Positions 1 through 11,400 of a stretch of DNA of 64,000 nucleotides are shown piece by piece. The DNA lies in assembly GCA_964030785.1 (NCBI GenBank), contig OZ034968.1, forward strand, positions 66,737,399 through 66,801,398. The letters run 5' to 3'. The notes beneath the pieces were generated by a model. The model saw only the letters and a list, made by a program, of their open reading frames with translations. It had not been told where the DNA came from and did no database searches. The stretch comes from Siderastrea siderea (lineage: Eukaryota > Cnidaria > Anthozoa > Scleractinia > Rhizangiidae). The translations under genes were made by a program, and so were the position numbers. Numbering within the stretch: the stretch's first letter is position 1; every line of letters begins with the position of its first letter.

Positions 1-9
1 TTGTTACAG

Positions 10-118
10 ACATGGACTCCGAGGGAGAGAGTTAGTAAGCAGTATTGGCAAAATCATGCTCCAGGGTGGTGGCACATTTGGAGTATTTATGTCAGTTGGA
101 ACGGCTATCAGATGTTGA
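10..118 (+). CDS. ROMO1: ROMO1 (reactive oxygen species modulator 1), last coding exon, 5' part outside window
   Basis: ROMO1 is a very small mitochondrial inner-membrane protein linked to ROS production, cristae/OPA1 and TIM23-type import. A 3' splice site (TTGTTACAG) ends at position 9. The frame that follows reads (R)[18 protein letters not shown], then [16 protein letters not shown] and TGA at 116-118. This matches the known ROMO1 C-terminus, with its RGREL, GKxM, GGTFG-F and terminal IRC landmarks in the same order and spacing, including the stop straight after the final Cys. The GxxxG-rich membrane helix is here; the N-terminal half must lie left of the window. A competing frame is open over the same stretch to a TAA at about 165, but it matches no family I know. 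The identification rests on about 36 residues, so it is good but not certain. Confidence 0.85.
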
Positions 119-651
119 ATGCTGAAGAACTTTTTCAGAGCCTCAAACACACAAATGACTGCTAATTACAGAGATATTGTTTTGACTGAGGGAGACAGTT
201 ACAGCCAGGAATGGAAAATGCTTGCGTGTATGACTCACAAAACAATGTTCAATGTAGCCTACAATTTATATAAAAAAGTCACATTGAAAAAATTAATAGA
301 ACAAAAAAAGAAAATAGGACAGACAAACGCCGGTTTTTTTTTTGCCTTTACATGATCGTTTTGTTGAAAATGTTTTATCACAGGATGAATGTGTTACTGT
401 TAAACTACCAGCCTCATTTACAGTTAAGTATTAGTATTTTGTGTATTTGCAATAGACTATGGTGATTGAGGCAATCAGATTATCAAATTCACAATGGGCC
501 ATTTTTGTTTTTAACATCCTTAAATTCTGACTCCACTACCGTGAGATACTCAAATAGTTTATTTAGGATGAGTCAGTCAGTCATCTGATAACAAATGAAC
601 CCTGACAGAATGGCAACCTAAATTAGATATTTTGCAAGGTTTTAAAATTAG
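119..651. other. ROMO1 3' UTR and downstream flank
   Basis: No gene is visible. The stretch after the ROMO1 stop is AT-rich, with A-runs and a T-run near 332-340, and is probably 3' UTR and flank. The 78-codon open frame at 119-355 looks like chance: it starts one base after the stop and has no recognisable content. Confidence 0.5.
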
Positions 652-691
652 TCCGTTTCAAACGTCGTTCTACTTCCGTGCTAAGCTGTCT

Positions 692-750
692 CGACTGTAG
701 CACGACTGTAGCACGACTGTAGCACGACTGTAGCACGACTGTAGCACGAC
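692..750. repeat. 11-bp tandem repeat, about five copies
   Basis: The unit CGACTGTAGCA is repeated five times without interruption, followed by a partial copy that runs into the CGACTTGGTTTCA motif of the surrounding foldback element. The unit seems to derive from the element's own internal GTAGCACGAC motif, so this looks like local expansion in the element rather than an independent satellite. Confidence 0.85.
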
Positions 751-874
751 TTGGTTTCAGAATAAAATAGCTGTTGCTGGACACAAAACACTGACCAGCA
801 GTTGTAGGAATGAATCCAAGTAAATGTATTCTACTGTATTTATAATTTATGAATTGAGTTTAGCACGGCAGTAA

Positions 875-1020
875 AGGTTGATTTCCACTGTTGCGTAAAT
901 TTTGCGTGCGTACGGGCGTGAATTTAACTGGCTTTACGTGCGTAAATAAAATTAGAGACGATGTATGAACGGCTTACGCCCGTACGCACGTAAAATTTAC
1001 GCAACAGTGGAAATCAACCT
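875..1020. mobile_element. 146-bp MITE with ~47-bp TIRs and TAA target duplication (Harbinger-like)
   Basis: The left end AGGTTGATTTCCACTGTTGC and the right end, its reverse complement, form terminal inverted repeats of roughly 47 bp with a few mismatches. The trinucleotide TAA flanks both sides (872-874 and 1021-1023), which fits the 3-bp TWA target duplications of PIF/Harbinger elements. It has no coding capacity. It sits inside the 652-1174 foldback element and is therefore the younger insertion. Confidence 0.75.
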
Positions 1021-1289
1021 TAACACGACGTTTGAAACCAAGTTGTGCTACTGCCGTGTAGCAAGGCAAAGCTACACGGCAGAGGCACGACTTGGTTTCA
1101 AACGTCCTGTTAAAGTAGAATTTAATTCGATCAGTTGAGTTGGGCACGGCAGTAGCACGTCGTTTGAAACGGGCCCATTTGTTTACGCGTAGGATCTAAA
1201 CTAATATTATCATAAAAAAACTACAGTGTTGTACCACGTCAGATACGAAAAACCACCGGGAAAATACTCTTTAGGTGTCGCCAAAAAAA

Positions 1290-1500
1290 CGTGGAAACGT
1301 ATTCCCCATCTAATGCGGTGGCACCGGTCCTCGGGATTCGCTCTGACGAAGGGCTAACGCTCGAAACGTCAGCTTTCAGTCTCTTTACGGTGGCCACTTT
1401 ACGTTAAATCAACTCAGTTGATAAATCCAAAGTTTTGTTTCACTTCCACACCGACGCAGCACAGTTTCACACAGTTTCTTTAGAAACTAACCCCCTTCTA
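1290..1500. repeat. Dispersed repeat also present at the right edge of the window
   Basis: The segment contains GACGAAGGGCTAACGCTC, CAGCTTTC, a CTTTACGGTGG motif, then ATCAACTCAGTTGATAAATC and CAGTTTCTTTAGAAACTAAC. The same motifs, in both orientations, make up the foldback repeat at 63690-63960. Two copies about 62 kb apart mark an interspersed family with no coding capacity. Confidence 0.7.
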
Positions 1501-1626
1501 CAGTAACCATGGCCAAGCCTTCCAAAACAAGAAACTTACCAGAAGCAAAAAGGCTAGTTAACAAGAAGACTGGAGGCAAAGCTCAGATGATGCGTGACAC
1601 TTGTGTAAAAATTTAAAAAAAGGTTT

Positions 1627-1698
1627 AAACTCTTTAGAGTGTCAAAAAGTTAGGCAATTACCATAATTGCCTAACTTTTTGACACTCTTTAAGAGTTT
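1627..1698. repeat. Near-perfect 34-bp stem hairpin
   Basis: The arms at 1627-1660 and 1664-1698 are reverse complements apart from a one-base bulge and a mismatch, and are separated by only three bases. The arms contain GAGTGTCAAAAAGTTAGG and its complement. It resembles a tiny foldback element. A miRNA-like hairpin is possible but unsupported. Confidence 0.8.
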
Positions 1699-2840
1699 TT
1701 TTACTTTTTTTTTTTAATTTAGCAAGAAGACTGACCGGCGTAAAATGATAAATATTTCCCGATTGAGGACAATACCTGAGCCTCTTTATCGTGCTGTCAG
1801 AATATCAGTTTCAGCAGAAATTACATTTTCGGTGAGGTTTACTAATAATTTGCGGAAATGGGGGCAAAATTGGCAATTAAATACTTACGCGAGTAAAGCG
1901 TTTGCGATGTTTTATGTGTATTATATGAAAATGGGAAAGTACAAAAACTTTTTGCCTTAAAATCTTTGGTTGTCCATAACCATTGCAATAAACAATGCAA
2001 AAATAAACGCATTACAGGAACTTGACATGCTCACGAGAAACGTTTCTTTGTGCTAAGCACTGATTTGGTTTTCATTTGTCAATTTATAAACGTATTTTTT
2101 TGCTCCGGTTTATCCGCGCCGATTTCAGTTAACACGGTGTTTAAGGTGTTCTCGATTTGGCTTCTTATTAACACCAACTGTACCCATTTAGCAGTCTTGA
2201 TTTACTCGGCTAGCCTGGACGACCCTAGACGGTCTTACGAATCGAAGAGTTAAAAATCTTTGTATTCTATATATCGGTAGTTGTCGATTGCCCATTAAAG
2301 GTATGGTGATGGTTTTCGTAACTTGTTCTTTTTTTTTCAGCCTTGAAGGCTTACAAGAATACTGCGAAAAGTACATTAGATTGTCCAAGAAATACATTGA
2401 ATTTCTGTGGATAATTTCATTAGATTCTTCTGGGAGCGCCATGCAATGTTGGGATTATTTCCAAGTTACATGAAATTACAAACACTATTGTGAGGATATT
2501 TTGTGATCTATGACCTTTTCTTTTACCAGTTAAAACGTTGAACAAAGCCTTTTTTATTTATGCTGATTAATTACTTTTTTATTGCAACTCGTTCACGTAG
2601 AATCATTAATGGTTGGACGGTCAGAAGCTCCAAACGACCCCCACATAGAAGAACAAAATGATCAATGAAAGGAATTTCGAATTACAAATATTCTCTTCAA
2701 GAGTGCATGTCCAAAATAAAGGTTGAGTATTCACATTATCCTCGCTGACGAAAACATTCTTTTTATCGATCAATGTGGCTTTCTATACGCCTGTGATAAA
2801 ACACACATAGAGAGAATGAAGAGACCGTGAAGGCTCCGTA

Positions 2841-2960
2841 GCCCCCTCACCTCCCCGTCTCCCTCCCCCTCCCCTCCCCCTCCCCTCCCCCTCCCCTCCC
2901 CCTCCCCTCCCCCTCCCCGCCCCCTGCCCCTCCCCTGCCCCTCCCCGTCCCCCTCCCCAA
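2841..2960. repeat. C/T-only low-complexity tract
   Basis: The stretch consists almost entirely of CCCCTCCC-type units on the + strand, so the - strand is G-rich with many runs of four or five G. Such sequence can form G-quadruplex or triplex structures in principle. The Gly/Arg/Glu-rich frames opposite (about 2770-3049) are products of this composition. Another C-run lies at 3017-3028. Confidence 0.85.
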
Positions 2961-3049
2961 GACTTGCACTGTTCGCTCCGTTTGCCAATTTTTCTTGTGC
3001 TCTTTCTCCTTCCTCTCCCCCCCCCCCCAAACCCAAGGAGCCCTTTCAC

Positions 3050-5489
3050 TAGCTAAACTTACAAGAGTCTTAAACCAATCAGGCTTGTTACAATGTTGCT
3101 CTTTCTGATGTAGATGAAAACGGGTCGTTTCCGTGAAAAAACTGTCGCTTCAGCCATGTTTGCATTAAAAAAAGCAAAAAAAAAAATTAATATTGAGTGT
3201 CACTTGGGCAGATCGATGCCTTAATTTTGGGAGGGATACATGGGTCATCTTGTCGGAAAGAAAGGCCAGTTAGCAGCTCAAACATTCGTCATTTTAAATG
3301 TTCAACTGAAAACTGATCGAGTCCAAACGGATCCAGAACTGTTTTATTTATTTTTTCACAAATACTCACTGAAAAGGTGATGAAACTAAACAAAACTAAA
3401 GGATGATTCTTATAAGTCTTTCACCATAATGCCTCCTTTTTGTTCCCTTGATAATTAATTTTACTTTATTGACATGTATTCAGCTTATCCAGCGAGAGAC
3501 TAAAAAACGCTATTTACTTATCATGCTTATGTCAAATTCCTGTATTTATTAGAGCTCGCGCAGGGACAATTAATAATTGATGGATGAACAGTCAAGTTAG
3601 AAACTTGAAACGATCCACAGAACGAAGAACAAACAAGTGAAGAAAAGGAATTTGAAGTTAGAAATATTCTCTTAATCGAGCCATATTTTGCAATGCGAGA
3701 CTTTGGTGGAAGTATTCAAAAGAAAAACACGTTGAACAAAGTGACATTATCACGCCGGTACCAAGCGAGATGAATATTTTGATAGTTTTTTTGCAATTCT
3801 TCTCAAGACCCGAAAAAATAGATCGCCTTGAATAGATCGTGAAGAAAATAAGTACCTGCAAAATATTGCTTTACAGTATAGAAATTACCTGCCATATCAA
3901 GACAACGACGAGTTAACTACAAAATACCCTTTATCAGGAGCCACGCCGCGGAGTTTATGTTGCAGATAAAGTTTTACACTTCGCAACTTGATTCAGATGT
4001 TGTTTTTTCCGGTAACTAAACTCTTAGAATGGCAAAACAGGAAACATCAAATGAATTTTTTTCATTCTTGCACCCGAAAAAAATTGATCCCCCAACTCCA
4101 TCCCTTTCCAAAAAAATGTCAAATAACAAGATAAAACTTCCGCAAACTATAAAATTCAGGGAAAAACATTTCGTTCCTTCGAATATTTAGGCCATAGTCG
4201 CCCATCCAGGGCAAAATGTCAGTTATAAAATTACCGTGACATTTAGGAATATTAATGTTCAAATAAACTGGAATACAAACAGTTCAAGCTATGTTGGGCA
4301 AAAAAAAATCCCTTTATCTGAAAAGGATATCCTTTAAAGTGAGTATTTTGCTATTGCTGCGGATCAATGGAGTTGAAGCAATGCTCGCGCTTAATGAATC
4401 GATGTGGATATTGGTGTAACAGGTGTAATGATAGCAAGAGAAAATTGTCGGCAGGCATTTGTCAGGCAATGCTTATATATTTTAATTTTACCACCTTCTG
4501 TTTGACTAAAGAATGGCATTTCACTTAAAATACATGGCGGACTTAAGCGGACATGTCAGAACTCCGCAAATTTAGTGTAAAACTGCTTGTGTTAGTGAAC
4601 AGCTGCTGGAGGCGTTATTGCTATTTTTAGCGTTTTTGTTCCTTAAATATCCGCCTCTGATATTAGAACTGCCATATATGCGTTACGCCCCAGAGAAACA
4701 ATCACCTAAAGTTTAATTTCTTTGTCATTGAATTTTTATGCCGCGAAAACAAAAAAGATGTGAGTTCCGAAGGCTTTTAGCTTTAATTATGCATTTACAG
4801 TGAGAATACTTGCTGGAAAATCCTTTGTTTCCCATCTGCCAAGAAGCTTTATTTCTGTCTGCCATCAGTTTTTTTTTACTGAGTTAAAAGTTGTGTTTCG
4901 TCTAGTGTCTTGTGATTATTAGTAGAGTGCAATTTCTTGGCTGAAGTCATTTTTAGATTGACAAACTTCACCACGGTTCTTGCTTGGGATTAAACAACAA
5001 GAACATGTACAACGACTCAGGGTGTTTTTTCTTGGCTGAAAACGTCTTTTTTTCTTGTCTTGTTGGTTTGCTTTGAACTTGATTCTGAACAAAGGCTACA
5101 AAAAAGCTACTTAATTTTTGGATGCACAACTATAAATTATGTTATTTTGTTTCAGAAACACAGAGCATAGATACAGAAATCATACAATTTCTTACAATAT
5201 TTTAGCATTTTTTTTGACTTGGAAAATTCATCTGCTTGTTCTCAGGGCCTCCCAATTTCCGGTGTGACCGCGCCGGTGATCTGGGCATGAAACCTCTTTT
5301 TATCAACAAAGATGGTCGCGATCGGTCGCAAAACAGTTCGCTTTGACCGGTGTAAACTTCTGCGATTAACACCACATTGTTGAATCAATGCTGCTGAAGA
5401 AGAAGCATTACTAACAGCATGCCTTTGCTGCTGTGTTACTGCGCCTATGAAAGGAAAAGAAGCTCCGGGAAAGCGCTCGGTAAAGTGCC
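3050..5489. other. Gene-free 5' flank of the CCDC142-like gene
   Basis: No exon, RNA gene or clear repeat end was seen in this AT-rich stretch. The last 250 bp become less AT-rich and carry GACCGG and CGCG-containing motifs; the core promoter and 5' UTR of the downstream gene probably lie at about 5300-5489. No TATA box was identified with confidence. Confidence 0.5.
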
Positions 5490-8400
5490 ATGAATTTCGG
5501 TTCGTCGTCCTCGGATAGCAACCATGGCGTCGAGAACTCTCTTCAACGTCTTTCTGTTACTCAAATCTCGCCAAGCGACATCGAAAAGAACGTTAGGACA
5601 CTACAGAAAACGTTTAAAAGCGTGAATCTGTCTGGAAAGGCTTGCTTGAGGGCGCAACATGATACCGAAACTTTCAGCCATTTTGAACAAGGCGTTCGGC
5701 TCTGCGAGATTTTCAGTGATATCGGTCAAAAATTTGTCGATCGCTCAAAGATTGCGTTAAAGAGAGAATGCCTACTTCGACTTCAAGCGTCTACAGAGTT
5801 TGTCAGAGAGCTGGAGGAAGCCATGGAAAACTACACCTCTTACCTAGAGGGCGAAAGGAAAATTCCCGGTGACTTCCCATTTAAAGTTAAGCGCTTTCAT
5901 GACATTTGCCAAAAGGCAAAGTCGCTCTGTATGGACCGAGTGGTGATAACAAAGATGGTATCCGGCGACCCTTGGCTTCGCAAAACTGCGTGTGATATGC
6001 ATGATGAATTAAAGTTGGTCTATCAAACGCTCTATCAGCACGCAGAATTGGCTTTGTCGCTTATTGGGAATATTTTGTTGTGTGTGATTCGGATTGCCGA
6101 AAAATGCAAATGGGGCTTGAGTCAGCAAGATCTGAGCGCAGTTTGCCAGGGAGTTGAAGATTTCAATCGCCTTGTTGAGTACTGCAGAAACTTCGAAAGC
6201 GACGAAAGGAAATTCCCCAGTTTGAGCGAAGCAAGACAACGTACGCAGTCGAGTTTAGCTGCCTTTTTCGCTCCAGCTGTTTCTATTTCCAAAGATGTTT
6301 GTTCATTACCCCTGAACAAACTGTTGAATGGCATCGCTTGTGTGCGCTCCAAAATATTGGCCGGACACGTTCTGCAATTCGCAAGTGAAAACGAAGAGGT
6401 AACACGGGCGTTGAAGTACGAGTTTGCTTCTAACTTTGAATGGAAGGATTTTGGTGATATCTGTGGTGGAGGCAGCTTGAGGCTTGAGAGCACACCGAAA
6501 AACGGCGTATTGACGGTGTGGAACCGAAACCAAATTCCCCTTTTGAAACTTGACCCCAATTCACCATTACTATTGTTTGATTCACAGGAGCAGGCATTTT
6601 TCAGTAATTTAATTTCCCAACTTGCTACGTCAACCACACTCATTTTGGGGCGTCATGGGAGTGGAGAGAGAAAAACTGTTGTTCTCCCACCTTTACAAAG
6701 CTCAAGATCTCACAGTACAGCATCTGAGAGAGTAGCCAGCGAAGAGGGACGGGTGAACACAAGTGCGACATTGCATCTAGAGGGACATGGCATTCTTAGA
6801 CATTCTCCTGGCCATGGGTCACCGAGACTGAACAAGCGTGTACAGTGGAACGCACCTCTAGACATGGAAACCATGAGACAGATTCAGGATCAATATAGTG
6901 GAATGCTATGGTCTAACTTTAGTGAAGAATTAATAAATGCGATGTCAGAGTACCCATGTTTCATCAACACGACAGATAATTCCTTAGGGTCGCTGTTTCT
7001 CTGGTCAGATTTCCTTTGCATGGTTGTTATGAGGATACTGGAATCACTGCGGCTTTCTGGTAAGTTATAGGACATTATTTCATTGCAGTGTAAATGTGCA
7101 GTAATTTCAACTCACAGGGAAAATGAAAAAAAAAAAGGTTTGATTAATGTCAGGCTCCCTGTACCTTTTAATCATCAGGGCATCCTATGGGTGCTCACTT
7201 TTAGTGGGATTTTGAGCAAAATGCTCTTTTATGTCTTCCAGACAACCATAGAGATTCAACATTTGGCTAGAAGTCTGATTCTAAGTACTATAATATCACA
7301 CCTTCTGTAAATGACTTTCATAAGATAGACATTTTTGTGTCTGCGAAGGGTGACTTGACTGTACTGCTAGATCGACAAGTCTATCGAGGAGCAGGTACTT
7401 GTAAAACAAATCAATCCACCCTCTTTTACATCATAGTCAGAAAAAAAGGCAAGCATTCTGGTCACTGAGAGAGAAAAATGCCATTCTTGGACCAGTACCA
7501 GAGGACAAGTAGATTTCTTCCACGGGGTTTACTTTTTTATGTCTGCTACCTCAACGGGAAAGCCATTTGTGAAAACAAATTTTAGGTGTCTGACCGAGAA
7601 AGAAAGAGCCTTGAGGCAATTGCAGAAGGAGTTCTCTTGAAGACCTTCTGTAGCTATAGTTACTGTACTACATGTATTTTGCTGTAAGTGTTGGTTTAAA
7701 TTTGAAAAAATAAATACACTGCAGTGCTTATTTGAAGGACTTTTCTTCATAACTGTTGGTTTGTTTGCTTTTTTTTTCTGGTATGAGTATAATGGGTTAT
7801 ATTGATGGTTACTTCTACCCAACCATGTACTAATTGCCCTGGGCAGCAAGTTATTTTAAATCTAGGGCTATTTCCAAATTCATCCTGAAAAGACCAGCTT
7901 GGATTTCAGAATGTTTGTATTTTAAAATAATTATACACTCGCTACCTTGTTTTAACTCATACAGTGCTTCCTGACCGCCTTTTTGGGGGAGGGGCTCTTG
8001 TCTGTAGTGGATTTAATGTCAGGAAGGGAGCACTCAATAGAGGGAGAATACCTATTTGAAGAAACACTGTATGTCTGCTTTAAAGGACTTACCCTTATTG
8101 AAAAATACTAGGGGCTCCAACGCAGAAAATGGTTGCATTGACATTCCTAATATTTACACCTCTCTTTGCTAGCTTGCTGGATCTCGCACTCCCTTTTCAT
8201 ACATTTGTATATCCGCATATTTTACTGTTACAGTTTTAGTTCCATCAATGATTAAGATCAAAGATTTTCCGTCAAAACCTCTGTAATATTAAACATTTAT
8301 TTTTAATGTTTTTCAGCCAGTGTCAAATCATTTTTTAGAATTTTTTTTACTTACTCTTATATTCATTCTGATGTTGAAGTGAATAAAATATGAAAGCTGC

Positions 8401-11400
8401 AGCTGCAGTACTTCATCTTTTCACATCTTTTATGTGCAGCTTTTTTCTTGAAAAAAAAAACCCTGCACATAAAAGATGCAAATATGAGGATTAATTGACA
8501 CTAAAAATGAACAAACCAGTTATCATGTTGTGTTTTGCTTAGATTGTCAAGATTTCACACTAATATAACACATAACACAAGAAGCTACTTTTCTTTTTAG
8601 TGACTTGAAACCTTTCATCAGGAGCAAGACACATTAATTGCAATTTCTGTGGTACTGAACCTTATATTAATTAAAAATATCACATATGCTTTTAATGTCA
8701 AAAAAATCAATTGTCAATGTCCAGTTATATATGAAATGTTAATTTACTTTTATTAATTATTCAAATTTCACATAGAGAATGTATTAGCTATTGGTGAATA
8801 AACATAAACTGATCAGATGCTTGCCAAGTTGACATTTTTATGGCTCAAACCTGTACATTATTTTTTGTTTTCTGGATTAAACATTCATTAAATGACACAT
8901 TTGTATCAAACTTAGGTCTAAGTGAACCATTTTACAAGAAATGTGTTAAGTCATAAATCAGCATCCCTGTTTAATCGTATGCAATTTGGCTAGGGCAGGT
9001 GAATTGGAGGAAAAACTAGTCTGTGACATGTGATCTTAAAGCCTTGTGCGTAATGAGAAAACAAGAGGTAATAATGCTACTAGTGTTGTAGTCATCTCTT
9101 TATGAATATTGATCTCCAAGAAAAATGCATGTTTCAATGTTTTGATGAAAAGCTGGTGATTAATTGCCACATCATATGATTGCTGTATTTGAAAGTTAGG
9201 ATGTAAAAACAATTAAAAACTTTCCAAGTTTGGTAGAAAACCTGAAAGCACTATTTTAATGTTTGGCTTGAGTGTTTTTTGTTTCATGAAGTCTAATTTA
9301 TTTAGTTCCAAGTAAATGCGGTAACCGCATGTCTAAAAAATGTCTTTTTCCGTTGTTTTGGTTCCGTAAAGGTTAGCTAATATATTTTACCACCGAGCTT
9401 AAAATTTTATGTAATGATGGCTAAGGCTAGGATAAGCAAACAAAATAAAATTGTTATCATTCTACATATGCTTTTCAGAAAACCTTAAAATGTCCATTTC
9501 TGTTGTTTTTGCTATTTGAGAAAATATGGCCTAATATGAGACCTTCCTGTGAAGTATTTATTTTTCCATCATTTTAGTTTTCAACAGATGTTCATCAACA
9601 TGGCCGATGTATGTGAAGCTTTCTAAATTTCAACTCTTATTTTTTTGCTAATGAATTCATCAGGAGCAATTCTGTGGTCTCAAAAGTTTGTCAAGTTCAA
9701 CATTCTTTTTGTCTTATCCTACTATCCATACAAACTAGTTTGAGCTAAAGATGCTTTTGAAGCAAGAAAGAAATGGTTATGTCACTGTAAACCACCAAAA
9801 TACTGAAGAGAAGTAAAGGTATTTAAATTCAGCAAGTAGAGATCAATGCGTAACTAATTCTTTAATCAGCAACTACAGCGTAGCTGTGTGAAAAAAAAAA
9901 CATGAAAATATAAGCAGCATTTTGCACAATTTTTTTGCCTAAAATAGTAACAATTAAGCCTTACAGAATGTATGCCGTTAATTTTTTGACATTAAGCTGG
10001 CACAACTATAACGAGAATAGCTTGGCTAGAATAAGTTGCCAGTAAAGATGTAAATGCAGAGCTGCAAGAATAGTTGGCCATTTGATAGTGGCCAATATAT
10101 TGATGTGTGGTTCCAGTAAATATCCATACCCACCCCAAAGATTCTGGATTCTGAGAGGAGGTGGTCCCAAAAGCCAAATGTTTTTCAAGGAAATTATAAA
10201 GCTAAACTGGACTTTTGAAAGGGAAGGGAGGTCAAACCAAAAAATCCTCTGGGGGAGGGGTCCTCAGGCAACTCAGTGAAATCCCAGCTGTGTTCAGACA
10301 TACTATTCAGGCTGCCATTTTGTAAATGGATGACTGTAAATGTACCTTGAGTAGAAAGTTTTTGTCCAACCAGAAAGGCAACTTATGGGGGCACGAAAGA
10401 AAAAAACTTACTTGTAACCCTGGTATACTTGTTATCAACCAGCATGCCTCATGAATTGGCTGACTAACTAACAAGCTTATCTTTGTTTACAGACTGTTTG
10501 CCACCTGCTGGTGCTAGTTCTCTGCAAGCTGCCAGCCGTTATCTGCACTGTCTGGCCTCAGCGTCAAGTTGGGATTCAGGTGAGACTTGCTTGTGTCCCA
10601 TTTTGGTCTGAATAAGGGTACAGGGTTCTCATTAAGTTTTGAAGTAAATGGCTAGGATCTAAAATTAGACGGCTTGGCAATCGCGTGCCAAAGGCACAAG
10701 CTTCTAGGGGGGTCAGGGGGGCATGCTCCCCCAGAAAATTTTCAAAAACTAGAGCCGCAGAGATGCTATTTCATGCATTTTGGTGAGGGTTTTTCACAAA
10801 AAGTTACTTGTAAGCAAGATAAAAGAAGCACGTTTTTTTTAGACACAAAAGTACAGACCTGAGAGCGTAATAAGCTACAGGGAGACAATGTGATGGTTAA
10901 ATTTTGTGCAGTAACAAAACACTGAGCAAGAAAGTTGCCTGTTTCTTAGTTAAGTGTGAGTAAAACTTTTAATTTTTCCATGGCATCCATTGATTTCAGG
11001 CTTTCACTTTCAAATCTTCCTCTATTTCCCCGAAAAGTAGGCGGCTCAAAATAAAACTCAAGATAGACGCAAGTTGGGCGAGGGGTGGGGGGTGGTATGG
11101 GGGTGAAAACTGAGGTGAACAGGGGGAAAGAGTGCAGAAAGCGAGAAAGGAGAGGTTGGGAAGTAGTAGAAATAGGACAAAAATTGCATAATATTTTGAA
11201 ATCAAAAATGGGCAAAGAGACAGAAGTCAAGTGAACATAATAGGCTGGAACAGGGATTAACCTTTCAACCTTAACAGCAATGAAAATGAAATTTCTCTTT
11301 TACATTGTCACTACTTGTTCAAACATTCTTGTGATGAGAATAAAGGAAGTGATCACCAATGACAAGATGTCTTGATATTTAGACAAATTCTCCTTACTAG

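Larger units (their letters stand above)
652..1174. mobile_element. Foldback/TIR element interrupted by a MITE
   Basis: The outer ends are inverted copies of a CCGTTTCAAACGTCGT-like sequence, at about 652-668 and, reversed, at about 1157-1173. Inside, the motifs GCACGACTTGGTTTCA and TGAAACCAAGT recur in both orientations, for example at 745-760 and 1033-1106. A short palindrome around GTGTAGC...GCTACAC lies at 1054-1080. No transposase frame is present, so this is a non-autonomous foldback-type element. The 875-1020 MITE splits it. Confidence 0.6.

Noticed and set aside
1..165. Alternative open frame over the ROMO1 exon
   Set aside because: It runs in a different frame from the ROMO1 match and resembles nothing known.
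1509..1616. 36-codon basic frame starting MAKPSKTRNLPEAK with a good start context
   Set aside because: Short, directly next to repeat sequence, and not matched to any family I know; it might be a first exon, but no partner exon could be joined with confidence.
2770..3049. Gly/Arg/Glu-rich frames
   Set aside because: Products of the C/T tract; two frames give equally repetitive peptides.
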